Shown here: piece after piece, positions 33,790-41,838 of the stretch
Layout: every line of letters begins with the position of its first letter
Position numbering within the stretch: the stretch's first letter is position 1
The notes under the pieces: generated by a model
The model's database searches: none
Told to the model about the DNA's origin: nothing
Seen by the model: the letters and a program-made list of their open reading frames with translations, nothing else
Source: SSSZ01 sp016790965
Lineage (GTDB): Bacteria; Pseudomonadota; Gammaproteobacteria; Burkholderiales; Rhodocyclaceae
Length of the DNA: 64,000 nucleotides
Direction of reading: 5' to 3'
Assembly (NCBI GenBank): GCA_016790965.1
Contig: JAEUNZ010000045.1
Span: 1-64,000, forward strand
Program-made: the position numbers and the translations under genes

Positions 33790-34644
33790 TCAGAGCTCCC
33801 TGGCGGCGAAGGTGTTGCACTGGTTCATGTCGCCGCTGTCGAATCCGCGGCGGAACCAGCGCACGCGCTGGGCCGAGGTGCCGTGGGTGAAGCTTTCCGG
33901 GACGATATGGCCGCGGGCCTGCTGTTGCAGGCGGTCGTCGCCGATGGCGGTGGCGGCGGTGAGGGCCTCTTCCAGGTCGCCGGGTTCGAGGACGTCCTTC
34001 ATGGTTTCGGTGCGCTTCCCCCAGACGCCGGCCAGACAGTCGGCCTGGAGTTCCAGGCGCACCGAGAGGGCGTTGCCTTCGGCCTCCCGGGATCGCTGGC
34101 GCGCTTCCTGCACCTTGGCGGAAATGCCCAGAAGGTTTTGCACGTGGTGGCCCACCTCATGGGCGATGACGTAGGCCTGGGCGAAGTCGCCGGGCGCCCG
34201 AAAGCGTTCCTTGAGGTCGCGGAAAAAGGCGAGGTCGATATAGACCTTGTGGTCTCCCGGGCAGTAGAAGGGCCCCATGGCTGATTGGCCGGTGCCGCAG
34301 GCGGTGGGGGTGGAGCCGGTGAACAAGACCAGCTTGGGGTCTTCGTAACGGCGGCCGGAGGCCTGGAAAATTTCCCGCCAGGTGTCTTCGGTCGAAGCGA
34401 GAACCCGGGACACGAAGCGGGCCATGGGGTCGTCGGCCGGAGGGCGTTGGGCCGGGGCTTCCTGGCGCGCCGCGGGTACGTGCTCCACCAGCCCAAGGAG
34501 GGTCATGGGATTGATGCCGGTGAAGTAGCTCACCACCAGGGCGAGGACGATGCCTCCGATGCCCAGGCGGCCGCTAGGCAAGCCGCCTCCACTGCCCCGG
34601 CGGTCCTCGACGTTGTCGCTTTCTCTCTGGTCTTCCAGGCGCAT
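33790..34644 (-). CDS. Neutral zinc metallopeptidase (YpfJ family)
   Basis: This 284-residue protein has one membrane anchor (LGIGGIVLALVVSYFTGI) followed by the catalytic part with HEVGHHVQNLLG, CGTGQSAMGPFYCP and ELQADCLAGVW, the hallmark of the YpfJ/zinicin-like family. Residues GDHKVYIDLAFFRDL precede the active site. Substrates are unknown. It follows pyrF by 124 bp and has a GAGGAAC ribosome site, so it may be independently expressed. Confidence 0.88.
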   Translation of the reverse strand: MRLEDQRESDNVEDRRGSGGGLPSGRLGIGGIVLALVVSYFTGINPMTLLGLVEHVPAARQEAPAQRPPADDPMARFVSRVLASTEDTWREIFQASGRRYEDPKLVLFTGSTPTACGTGQSAMGPFYCPGDHKVYIDLAFFRDLKERFRAPGDFAQAYVIAHEVGHHVQNLLGISAKVQEARQRSREAEGNALSVRLELQADCLAGVWGKRTETMKDVLEPGDLEEALTAATAIGDDRLQQQARGHIVPESFTHGTSAQRVRWFRRGFDSGDMNQCNTFAAREL

Positions 34645-34768
34645 GGGGCGTTCCTCAAGTAAAAAGACGGGGGGCGTGTTTGGTGTTTCCCCGTGTTCGC
34701 AGGGCGGGTGAGGGGAAAAGCGAAAGCATCGGGGTGCTGTCCTTCAACATGGCCTTGGGGTCGACTCT

Positions 34769-35593
34769 TCAGCGGTAGCGATTGATGGCATCACGCGTTT
34801 CCCGGGCAGCGGCCCGGGCGGCGCTGGAGAAATCCTCGCCCTGACCCGCGTAGAGGATGGCGCGGGAAGAGTTGATCATCAGTCCGCTGCCGGCAGCGCT
34901 GCGGCCGGCCTTGACGGTGGCCTCGATATCGCCGCCCTGGGCGCCGATGCCGGGGACCAGCAGGGGAAGGTCGCCGGTGATCTCCCGCACCCGGGCGATT
35001 TCGGCCGGGAAGGTGGCCCCCACCACCAAGGCACACTGGCCGGTGCTGTTCCATTCCCTGGCCACCAGGCGGGCGACGCGCTCGTAGAGACGCTCCGGGG
35101 CGGTGGGACCGCCCACGTCGAGAAATTGCAGGTCGCTGCCGCCGGGATTGGACGTGCGGCAGAGCAGGATCACGCCCTTGTCCGGGTAGGCCAGATAAGG
35201 CTCGACCGAGTCGCGGCCCATGTAGGGATTGACCGTGATGGCATCGGCCCGGAAACGCTCGAAGGCTTCCACCGCGTACTGCTCGGCGGTGGAGCCGATG
35301 TCACCCCGCTTGGCATCGAGAATGACCGGGATGCCGGGGTGATTTTCGTGCAGGTGGGCGATGAGGGCCTCCAGTTGATCCTCGGCCCGGCGGGCGGCGA
35401 AGTAGGCGATCTGCGGCTTGAAGCAGCACACCAGATCGGCCGTGGCGTCGGCGATGGCAGCGCAGAAGGCGAAAATGGCGTCGTCCCGGCCCTTGAGGTG
35501 GGCGGGGAATTTGGCGGGATCGGGGTCCAGGCCGACGCAGAGCAGGGAGTCGTTTTTCTCCCAGGCGGCGGCCAGTTGGGCGGTGAAGGTCAT
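34769..35593 (-). CDS. pyrF: Orotidine 5'-phosphate decarboxylase
   Basis: This 274-residue enzyme makes UMP from OMP, the last step of pyrimidine synthesis. The catalytic DAKRGDIG motif is intact, with LLCVGLDPDP near the start and VGATFPAE and VPGIGAQGGD in the later strands. Length and motifs match the larger PyrF subclass found in many Betaproteobacteria. A likely promoter lies about 40 bp upstream. Confidence 0.95.
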   Translation of the reverse strand: MTFTAQLAAAWEKNDSLLCVGLDPDPAKFPAHLKGRDDAIFAFCAAIADATADLVCCFKPQIAYFAARRAEDQLEALIAHLHENHPGIPVILDAKRGDIGSTAEQYAVEAFERFRADAITVNPYMGRDSVEPYLAYPDKGVILLCRTSNPGGSDLQFLDVGGPTAPERLYERVARLVAREWNSTGQCALVVGATFPAEIARVREITGDLPLLVPGIGAQGGDIEATVKAGRSAAGSGLMINSSRAILYAGQGEDFSSAARAAARETRDAINRYR

Positions 35594-35629
35594 GATGGGG
35601 CGTAAGGAAGGCGCTGGAAATCCGCTCCG

Positions 35630-35658
35630 ACTATACCGGCAAGCCTGCGCTGCGCCAA
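35630..35658 (-). promoter_or_regulatory. Probable sigma-70 promoter of pyrF
   Basis: On the minus strand TTGGCG and TATAGT are separated by 17 bp, about 40 bp before the gene. Just upstream is a short tandem repeat (GAGGGGGTGAAG twice, near 35662-35690). Confidence 0.5.
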
Positions 35659-35736
35659 TGCAGAGGGGGTGAAGGAGGGGGTGAAGGAGGAGAGTTCCGG
35701 CGGGGGTGCTGCAAGGCGGCGCCCCGTGGGCGAGTT

Positions 35737-36171
35737 TCAGCGCAGGTTGCGCAGAGCTTTCAGGGTTCCCTCGCGCATGGCGGCGATCTCGTTCGAGACG
35801 GCTTTGTTGGCCGCTTCGTCATCGTCCAGGCTCCCCACGTGGGTCGCCCAGGAATCCTTCAGGCGCAGCGACTGGGCTTCCAAATCCGGTGCGGTCAGGC
35901 GCGCCAGGTCGCAGATGAAGATGACCCGCGTCCAGCCGGCGATGGGGTCACCCTTGTTGTGGTCGTTGCCGTAAGTGATGTGGTCGGTGAGGAGTTGCAG
36001 GGCGGCGAGTTCCTGCAGAGCGGCGAATCCGGCGGCCCGCTGATTGCGGTTGGCCTCTGTGGCGTCGTTGCGCCAGGTGTTGTAGGAGAGGCTGGCGAGG
36101 GCGATCAGCAGGCTGATGATGGCCAGGAGGTTGCTGCGTAGGAGGCTCAATAGGGAAGTCTTCCAGGCCAT
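35737..36171 (-). CDS. Conserved hypothetical membrane-anchored protein
   Basis: This 144-residue protein has one N-terminal helix (LAIISLLIALASLSYNTW) and a helical soluble part with alternating acidic and hydrophobic residues (TAPDLEAQSLRLKDSW, LDDDEAANKAVSNEIAAMREG). I do not recognise a family. ATG 36169-36171 is chosen because it precedes the helix; the open frame extends upstream without similarity. A TATAGT-like -10 lies about 28 bp upstream. Confidence 0.5.
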   Translation of the reverse strand: MAWKTSLLSLLRSNLLAIISLLIALASLSYNTWRNDATEANRNQRAAGFAALQELAALQLLTDHITYGNDHNKGDPIAGWTRVIFICDLARLTAPDLEAQSLRLKDSWATHVGSLDDDEAANKAVSNEIAAMREGTLKALRNLR

Positions 36172-36241
36172 GGCGGTCTCCGGTTCCGGCGTGCGGCGAC
36201 TATACCGGCGGATTCCGGCGGCGGGAAGCCGGCCGCGGGGC

Positions 36242-36270
36242 AAAAAAAACCCGCCGGTGGGGCGGGTTTA
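36242..36270 (-). terminator. Rho-independent terminator downstream of degQ
   Basis: On the minus strand AAACCCGCC pairs with GGCGGGTTT around a short loop and is followed by a T8 run. It lies about 120 bp after the degQ stop and in front of the 144-residue gene. Confidence 0.8.
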
Positions 36271-36302
36271 ACCATTCCTGAAGGAGTGGAGGAGACGGGT
36301 GA

Positions 36303-36331
36303 ATTATGCCCCTTCTTTTGCTGCACTGCAA
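36303..36331 (-). promoter_or_regulatory. Candidate promoter with palindromic TGCTGCACTGCA-type site
   Basis: In the 119-bp gap after degQ, the minus strand reads TTGCAG, 17 bp, CATAAT: acceptable -35/-10 boxes. The -35 overlaps a near-palindrome (TTGCTGCACTGCAA on the plus strand, 36319-36331 region) that resembles the sites near the phasin promoter at 48.6 kb. A transcript from here would hit the terminator at 36270-36242 within about 55 nt. Confidence 0.35.
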
Positions 36332-36389
36332 CAAAAATATTTCACGGTTGGCAATGAATCGTTGTTTTGCGGGGCAGATCAGGGTTTGC

Positions 36390-37871
36390 CTAGCCCAACT
36401 CGACGGGGACGAAGAGGCGGGCGTCCCCGCGCTCGACGAGCAGGGCGGCCCGCTTGCCGGCCTTGCCCACTAGGTCTTTCAGGTGCTCCGGGCTGCTCAC
36501 GGCCCGGCCATCAAGCGCGACGATGATGTCGCCGGGGCGCAGGCCTGCCCGGGCGGCAGCGCCGCGGACTTCCTGGACGACGGCACCTCCCTTGATCTCG
36601 GCGCGCCGGGCTTCTTCCGGCGTGAGGGCGCGGGCAGCCACGCCCAGGCGACCGCCGGCGGGGCCGGCAGCGGGCTCGGACGAGGCCAGCCGCTCGTCCT
36701 CGAACTTGCCCACCTGGACGTCAACGCTTCGGCTCCCGCCCTGGCGCCAGACTTCGAGGCGGGCGGAACTTCCCGGCGCCAGCGCGGCCACGGTGGCAGG
36801 CAATTCCACCGAACTGCCGATGGCCTTTCCGTCGATGGACAGGATGACGTCGCCGGGTTCCAGCCCGGACCGGGCGGCGGGGCTGCCCTTTTCCACCGCG
36901 CTCACCAGGGCGCCGGCCGGGCGCTTGAGGCCGAAGGATTCGGCCAGGGGCTGATCGACTTCCTGGATGGTGATGCCGAGGCGGCCTCGCTGCACCTTGC
37001 CATGGGCGACGATCTGGCGTTCGACGTTCATGGCGAGCTCGATGGGAATGGCGAAGGAGAGGCCCTGGTAGCCACCGCTCCTGGAGAAAATCTGCGAGTT
37101 GATGCCGATGACCTCGCCCGCCATGTTGAAGAGCGGGCCGCCCGAGTTGCCGGGATTGACCGCCACGTCGGTCTGGATGAAGGGCACGTAGCTGCCGTCG
37201 GGCAGGGCGCGGGACTTGGCCGAGACGATGCCGGCGCTGGCGCTGTTTTCGAAGCCGAAGGGCGATCCTATGGCCAGGACCCATTCGCCCACCCGGGTGG
37301 CGTTGGCGCTGCCGATGCGCACCGCGGGAAGGCCCTTGGCGTCGATCTTGAGCACGGCGACGTCGCTCGCCTTGTCAAGGCCCAGCACCCGGGCCTTGAA
37401 TTCGCGCCGGTCGGTGAGCTTGACGACGACTTCCTCGGCACCCTCCACCACATGGGCGTTGGTCAGGATGGTGCCGTCGGCGCTGACGATGAAGCCCGAA
37501 CCCTGGCCGCGTACCGGCACTTTGCCGCCGGGCTGGGGCAGGCCGCGGAAGTGGCGGAAAAACTCATAGAAAGGATCGTCCGGTTCCAGAGGGAAGGACT
37601 CGGGACCGTTGGCGGTACGGCGACTTCCGGAGACGCCAATATTGACCACGGCGGGCCCGTTGGCGGTGACGATGGCACTCATGTCGGGAACGGTGCCGGG
37701 CAGGGCGCCAGGGAGGGCGGGCTGGGTTGCCGCAGGGGCGACGGAGGGAGCCGGCGCGGGGGCGGCATGGGCGTCTGCGATGCCGGCGAGATGGCTGGCG
37801 GAGTAGGCGCCGGTGAGGGCCGAGGCGACGGCCACGGCGGCAACGGTCAATTTGAGGCGAAGGGGCGTCAT
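36390..37871 (-). CDS. Periplasmic serine protease DegQ/MucD-type (Do family)
   Basis: This 493-residue protease has an exported N-terminus (AVAVASALTGAYSASHLAGIADAHA), a trypsin-like domain with His in TNAHVVEGAEEV, Asp in KASDVAVLKID and Ser in GNSGGPLFN, and two PDZ domains (about 285-375 and 400-490). It degrades or refolds misfolded envelope proteins. Length and architecture are those of DegP/DegQ/MucD. No sigma-E locus (rpoE, rseA) is adjacent, unlike many mucD genes. Confidence 0.93.
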   Translation of the reverse strand: MTPLRLKLTVAAVAVASALTGAYSASHLAGIADAHAAPAPAPSVAPAATQPALPGALPGTVPDMSAIVTANGPAVVNIGVSGSRRTANGPESFPLEPDDPFYEFFRHFRGLPQPGGKVPVRGQGSGFIVSADGTILTNAHVVEGAEEVVVKLTDRREFKARVLGLDKASDVAVLKIDAKGLPAVRIGSANATRVGEWVLAIGSPFGFENSASAGIVSAKSRALPDGSYVPFIQTDVAVNPGNSGGPLFNMAGEVIGINSQIFSRSGGYQGLSFAIPIELAMNVERQIVAHGKVQRGRLGITIQEVDQPLAESFGLKRPAGALVSAVEKGSPAARSGLEPGDVILSIDGKAIGSSVELPATVAALAPGSSARLEVWRQGGSRSVDVQVGKFEDERLASSEPAAGPAGGRLGVAARALTPEEARRAEIKGGAVVQEVRGAAARAGLRPGDIIVALDGRAVSSPEHLKDLVGKAGKRAALLVERGDARLFVPVELG

Positions 37872-38060
37872 GGTTTTGTTTCCTCGCAGGCAAGGGGGCA
37901 GTTCAGGGGGTGGCGGGCCCTGGCGGCCCGCATCCCGAGGCGGCCGAAGCCGCTGCGGGACGTGGGAAAGATAGGGTTCCCCCGCGGCGCCTTCAACCCG
38001 GGAAATGCAAGCGAGTGTTGCAAAACGTAGCGCCGGCCAAGCGCAAGGGCATGCCGGCGA

Positions 38061-38240
38061 TCAGACGATGGTCTTGCCCTGCCGCAGGCGTTGCCGCCGC
38101 TCGCGGTTATCCGGCGTTTCGGTCAGGAGGGTGAATTCCCGGGCCGCTTCGACCCAATCGAGCCTTTGCAGCGGGGTGAGCCGGGCGAAGGCCGCCAGTT
38201 GCTCTTCGCTGACGGTGTGGTGGTTGCCACCGTGACAGTC
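38061..38240 (-). pseudogene. Remnant of a small ORF after the nucleotidyltransferase pseudogene
   Basis: The minus strand has an open frame of about 60 codons ending TGA 38061-38063, coding-like in composition (VSEEQLAAFARLTPLQRLDWVEAAREF, then RERRQRLRQGKTIV). No ATG, GTG or TTG is present in frame between the preceding in-frame stop and this region. It follows directly after the 3' part of the broken nucleotidyltransferase. It is probably the decayed second gene of a two-gene unit. Confidence 0.4.
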
Positions 38241-38247
38241 CGTTGTA

Positions 38248-38977
38248 TCAGGGTCGGTTACGCAGTTGCTCGAGCTGATTGATGTCGCTCTCGTCCGGAG
38301 CGCGGCCGGTGTTGCTCTTCAAGGCGATCATGTCTTCCATGGAGGCTACACGAAGGGAGATGCCATTCAGATCGGCGAGCTTCGCCCTGGCAAGGGCTGC
38401 GGGCAAATCGATGGGCGGGGCGAGCAGGACGTCGACCATCAGGGGCACGCCAGCGGAGCGATTCTGTAGGACGAGGGCTAGCATCCTAGAAACCTCAGTT
38501 GACCGCTTCTCGATGCCCGGAAAGCCTTCTGCCCGCGACCGCCGTGCCACTCCGAATCACTCACCCATTGGGTGGCACCGCTACGAACCCGCTGGCGCAT
38601 CCGGGCGGGCGCCTGGCTTTGTCGCTCCTCCTTGCAGGCATCAGCCTGCCGCGTCGTCGCTTCGCGCCAGGCGCCCGCCCGAACGCACCAACGGGCTCGT
38701 CCAACTGAGGTTTCTAGGATCATGCGCTTCTCTTCGGCCCATTGGCGGCGCATGGCTGGATCCTTCGTGCCGCCAGGGGGACTGGAATGACCGGCTCCAG
38801 GCCCTGCTCGACGGCACATGCGATGAAACGATCGAGGTTTTCCTCATCCATGGCCTGAACGACGTCGATATCCAGGGTCATGCGGGGAACCCCATGGATG
38901 TTCATGGCCAAGCCGCCCACCAGAAGGTAATTGACGCCACGGGCATCGAGCGCGCGGAAGAGGCCCAGGAAAAGCAT
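38248..38977 (-). pseudogene. Nucleotidyltransferase (AbiEii/DUF6036-like), disrupted
   Basis: The 5' part starts at ATG 38977, 9 bp after the glnS stop, and encodes a nucleotidyltransferase-like N-terminus (VNYLLVGGLAMNIHGVPRMTLDIDVV, with the G-G and D-x-D pattern). The frame then breaks in a C5 run (38776-38780); one extra base would restore KDPAMRRQWAEEKRM. A 236-bp palindromic element (38485-38720) follows, after which LALVLQNRSAGVPLMVDVLLAPPIDL and EDMIALKSNTGRAPDESDINQLEQLR complete the protein. With both lesions it cannot make the full enzyme. Confidence 0.78.
38485..38720 (+). mobile_element. 236-bp palindromic MITE-like element interrupting a gene (TIR type 4)
   Basis: Perfect inverted ends (17 bp inside the element, CCTAGAAACCTCAGTTG; 19 bp with the AT before it, from 38483) meet complementary ends to 38720. 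A direct repeat CAT at 38482-38484 and 38721-38723 fits a 3-bp target duplication. The inner core GCAGGC-ATCA-GCCTGC (38634-38649), with GCTTTGTCGCT before and TCGCTTCGCGC after, matches the cores of copies A and B in arrangement and flanks. No protein is encoded. Confidence 0.75.
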
Positions 38978-38985
38978 TGCTTCGC

Positions 38986-40752
38986 CTACTTCCACGCATC
39001 CTTCAGCGTCACCGCCCGGTTGAACACCGGGGCACCGTCCCGGGAATCCACCCGGTCGGCGACGAAATAGCCGTGGCGTTCGAACTGGAAGCGCTCTTCG
39101 GGCTGGGCAGCTTTGAGTGCCGGTTCCAGTTGGGCGGTGATGACGATCTTGGACTGAGGATTGATGTCGTCCAGGAAATCCCGCTCGCCGGCTCCGGGAG
39201 CGGGCACTTTGAACAGTCGGTCGTAGAGCCGGATTTCCGCGGTGTAGGCGGAAGCGGCGCAGACCCAGTGCAGATTGCCCTTGACCTTGACGCTGTCGGC
39301 GCCCGGGGTGCCGGATTTGGTGTCCGGCAGGTAATCGCACAGCACGGCGGTGACGCGGCCGGCCGCATCCTTCTCGCAGCCGGTGCACTTGACCACGTAG
39401 CCGTAGCGCAGCCGGGCCATGTTGCCGGGGTAGAGGCGGTGGTAGCCCTTGACGGGGTCTTCCATGAAGTCCTCGGCCTCGATCCACAGCTCGCGGCCGA
39501 AGGGCAGGTCGCGCTTGCCCAATTCCGGCTTCAAGGGATGGTTGGGGGCCTGGCAGGTTTCGCTTCGGCCCTCCGGGTAGTTGGTGATGATGAGCTTCAG
39601 GGGGTCGAGGACCGCGATGCGGCGTTGGGCCGCTTCGTTGAGCACTTCTCGCTGGGCGTCCTCGAACAGGCCGTATTCGATGAGGGAATCGGACTTGGAA
39701 ACGCCAATGCGCTCGGCGAAAAGACGGAAGCCCTCCGGCGTGTAGCCGCGGCGCCGGGCGCCGACCAGGGTGGGCATGCGGGGATCGTCCCAGCCCTCGA
39801 CGTGCTTTTCCTCCACCAACTGAATGAGCTTCCGCTTACTCAGCACGACGTAGGTGAGGTTGAGGCGGGAGAACTCGATCTGCTGGGGCAGCGGGCGCTG
39901 CAAGAGGCCCCCTTCGGCGAGGCGCTCCAGGAGCCAGTCGTAGAAGGGGCGCTGGTCCTCGAACTCCAGGGTGCAGATGGAGTGGGTGATGTTTTCCAGG
40001 GCGTCTTCGATGGGGTGGGCGTAGGTGTACATGGGGTACACGCACCAGGCGTCGCCGGTGTTGTGGTGGGTGGCGTGGCGGATGCGGTAGATGGCCGGGT
40101 CGCGCAGGTTGATGTTGGGTGAGGCCATGTCGATTTTCGCCCGCAGGATATGGGCGCCGTCGGTGAATTCGCCGCCCTTCATGCGGCGGAAGAGGTCGAG
40201 ATTCTCTTCCGCGCTGCGTTGACGGAAGGGGCTGTCCTTGCCCGCCTCGGTGAGGGTGCCGCGCTTGGCGCGCATCTCTTCGGCGCTCTGGCTGTCCACA
40301 TAGGCGTGGCCGGACTGGATGAGGTATTCGGCGAATTGATACATCCAGTCGAAGTAGTTGGAGGCGTAGTAAAGGTTGGTTTCGCCACCCTCCACCCAGG
40401 AACAGCCTAGCCATTGCACGGCGTCCACGATGGAATCCACGTATTCCTGTTCTTCCTTCTCCGGGTTGGTGTCGTCGAAGCGTAAATGGCAGCGGCCGCC
40501 AAACTGCTGGGCGAGGCCGAAGTTAAGCAGGATGGATTTGGCGTGGCCGAAATGCAGGTAGCCGTTGGGCTCCGGCGGGAAGCGGGTGCGAATCCTGGCT
40601 GGGTCCAGTGGGGCGGCGGCGTGGTCGGTGGCGGCGCCGGGGTGGCCGGCCCAGCGGCGCTGGGCGTGCTTGCCGGCGGCGAGGTCGCCTTCGACGATGT
40701 TCTTGATGAAATTGGCGGCGGGGGCTGTTTCGGGCTTGTTGGGGCTGCTCAC
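38986..40752 (-). CDS. glnS: Glutaminyl-tRNA synthetase
   Basis: This 588-residue class I synthetase has the HIGH-type motif PPEPNGYLHFGHAKS, DDTNPEKEEQEYVDSI, and the KMSKS variant VLSKRKLI; the C-terminal beta-barrel anticodon domain follows. It charges tRNA-Gln directly. GTG 40750-40752 begins the recognisable N-terminus (SSPNKPETAPAANFI) with AGAGG upstream; a GTG at 40794 is in frame but has no ribosome site. The nucleotidyltransferase pseudogene follows 8 bp later. Confidence 0.95.
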   Translation of the reverse strand: MSSPNKPETAPAANFIKNIVEGDLAAGKHAQRRWAGHPGAATDHAAAPLDPARIRTRFPPEPNGYLHFGHAKSILLNFGLAQQFGGRCHLRFDDTNPEKEEQEYVDSIVDAVQWLGCSWVEGGETNLYYASNYFDWMYQFAEYLIQSGHAYVDSQSAEEMRAKRGTLTEAGKDSPFRQRSAEENLDLFRRMKGGEFTDGAHILRAKIDMASPNINLRDPAIYRIRHATHHNTGDAWCVYPMYTYAHPIEDALENITHSICTLEFEDQRPFYDWLLERLAEGGLLQRPLPQQIEFSRLNLTYVVLSKRKLIQLVEEKHVEGWDDPRMPTLVGARRRGYTPEGFRLFAERIGVSKSDSLIEYGLFEDAQREVLNEAAQRRIAVLDPLKLIITNYPEGRSETCQAPNHPLKPELGKRDLPFGRELWIEAEDFMEDPVKGYHRLYPGNMARLRYGYVVKCTGCEKDAAGRVTAVLCDYLPDTKSGTPGADSVKVKGNLHWVCAASAYTAEIRLYDRLFKVPAPGAGERDFLDDINPQSKIVITAQLEPALKAAQPEERFQFERHGYFVADRVDSRDGAPVFNRAVTLKDAWK

Positions 40753-40823
40753 TGGGGAAACCTCTGGGAATGGTGGCGGTATTTTAACCGTCACCCCGGG
40801 AGGAGCCGCTACAATTCCCGCCC

Positions 40824-41231
40824 ATGAACGCTCTGCACCATCTCACCCCCCTGAACTTTCTGGCGGTTGGCGCTGGTGCCGCCCTGGGTGCCTGGTGTCG
40901 CTGGCTCCTGGGGCTTGGCCTCAATCCTCTTTGCGTCGCCCTGCCGCTGGGAACCCTGGTTGCCAATGTGATCGGAGGCTATCTGGTGGGCGTTGCGGTG
41001 GGGCTTTTCCACCTCAACACGCATTTCCCGGGAGCCTTGAAGCTCTTTGCCATCACGGGATTTCTGGGCGGGCTGACGACCTTTTCCACCTATTCGGCCG
41101 AGGTGGTGGAGCGCCTTCTCGCCGGGCAGCCGGGCTGGGCCATCGGGCTGGCCTCCGTGCATCTGGCGGGCTCCCTGGCGGCGACATACCTGGGGCTGGT
41201 GACCGTGGGCGCCCAACGCATCTGGGCTTGA
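40824..41231 (+). CDS. crcB: Fluoride efflux channel CrcB/Fluc
   Basis: This 135-residue membrane protein has four helices and the Fluc signature GFLGGLTTFSTYSAE. The N-terminal GAGAALGAWCRW and NVIGGYLVG segments are also conserved. It acts as a dual-topology F- channel. It is divergent from glnS, with 71 bp between them; I see no fluoride riboswitch there. Its stop codon TGA (41229-41231) is the first part of a palindromic element. Confidence 0.93.
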   Translation: MNALHHLTPLNFLAVGAGAALGAWCRWLLGLGLNPLCVALPLGTLVANVIGGYLVGVAVGLFHLNTHFPGALKLFAITGFLGGLTTFSTYSAEVVERLLAGQPGWAIGLASVHLAGSLAATYLGLVTVGAQRIWA

Positions 41232-41391
41232 GAGCCTGTGAGAATTTCGTTCACCCCCGCTCGTCATGCCCAGCTGCGCCCGCTCGGCGTTGCCAATGCT
41301 CGCCATAGCCCGGGCTATGGCTGTGCTTGGCGCCTTGATCGCGTACACCTGTGCACGCCGCTCGGGCGCGCCCGAAAAATTCACAGGCTCT
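41231..41391 (+). mobile_element. 161-bp palindromic MITE-like element (TIR type 3)
   Basis: The ends AGAGCCTGTGAGAATTTCG and the complement of the right end match at 16 of 19 positions. The centre GCCATAGC-CCGG-GCTATGGC (41302-41321), preceded by AATGCTC and followed by TGTGCTTGGCGCC, is homologous to the core of copies A and B. It starts within the crcB stop codon and ends just before the stop of the convergent membrane protein gene. Confidence 0.7.
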
Positions 41392-41396
41392 GAGCT

Positions 41397-41714
41397 TCAG
41401 TGCCGCTTGTAACGGCGCCGGCTGAACAGGCGGGCCTTGGAGGCGCGGAAAACAACCGCAGCGCAGAGACCGATGGTCAGAATTGGCGGCAGGAGGGCTT
41501 GCAGGAAAATGATGTCCTCGGTCATCCCCGCGCCATACATGGCCATGGATGCAGCGATGCCGGCCAGGAGCAGGATGAAGATGGCAATGGCCTGGTAGGT
41601 CTCGTGGCTGCGGTAATTGCGCCGTGAGGTACGCCTGGACTGAAAGTAGAGCGGGAGGCCGGCTAGGGCGAGGACGACTTCCAGGCCGACGAGAAATTCG
41701 CCGTAGGGATCCAT
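41397..41714 (-). CDS. Small membrane protein of unknown function
   Basis: This 105-residue protein has about three hydrophobic helices (FLVGLEVVLALAGLPLYF, AIAIFILLLAGIAASMAMYG, LLPPILTIGLCAAVVF) and a very basic C-terminus (SRRRYKRH). I know no family. ATG 41712-41714 has only a weak ribosome site. It ends 5 bp from a palindromic element and is divergent from hrpA. Confidence 0.55.
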   Translation of the reverse strand: MDPYGEFLVGLEVVLALAGLPLYFQSRRTSRRNYRSHETYQAIAIFILLLAGIAASMAMYGAGMTEDIIFLQALLPPILTIGLCAAVVFRASKARLFSRRRYKRH

Positions 41715-41838
41715 GATCGAAACACTTGGTAAATGGGACGGCTTCGAAAATAATCCCGGTCCTTTGGCCGGGGAAGGTGAAAATCCCGCTTTTCCAGCAA
41801 AAATCCCCGCGGAGACCGGCTTCACCCTGATCTTGGAC

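Noticed and set aside
36299..36526. Plus-strand frame starting GTG 36299, with GGAGGAGACGG upstream
   Set aside because: After about 25 residues it enters the antisense of degQ and becomes Arg/Gly-rich; I see no homology, so it is probably chance.
38248..38977. Intact AbiEii-type toxin or defence gene
   Set aside because: The frame is broken twice and the following small ORF has no start codon, so an active system is not supported.
40753..40823. Possible fluoride riboswitch before crcB
   Set aside because: The 71-bp glnS-crcB gap lacks the conserved pseudoknot sequence pattern of the crcB motif; only an ordinary leader is visible.
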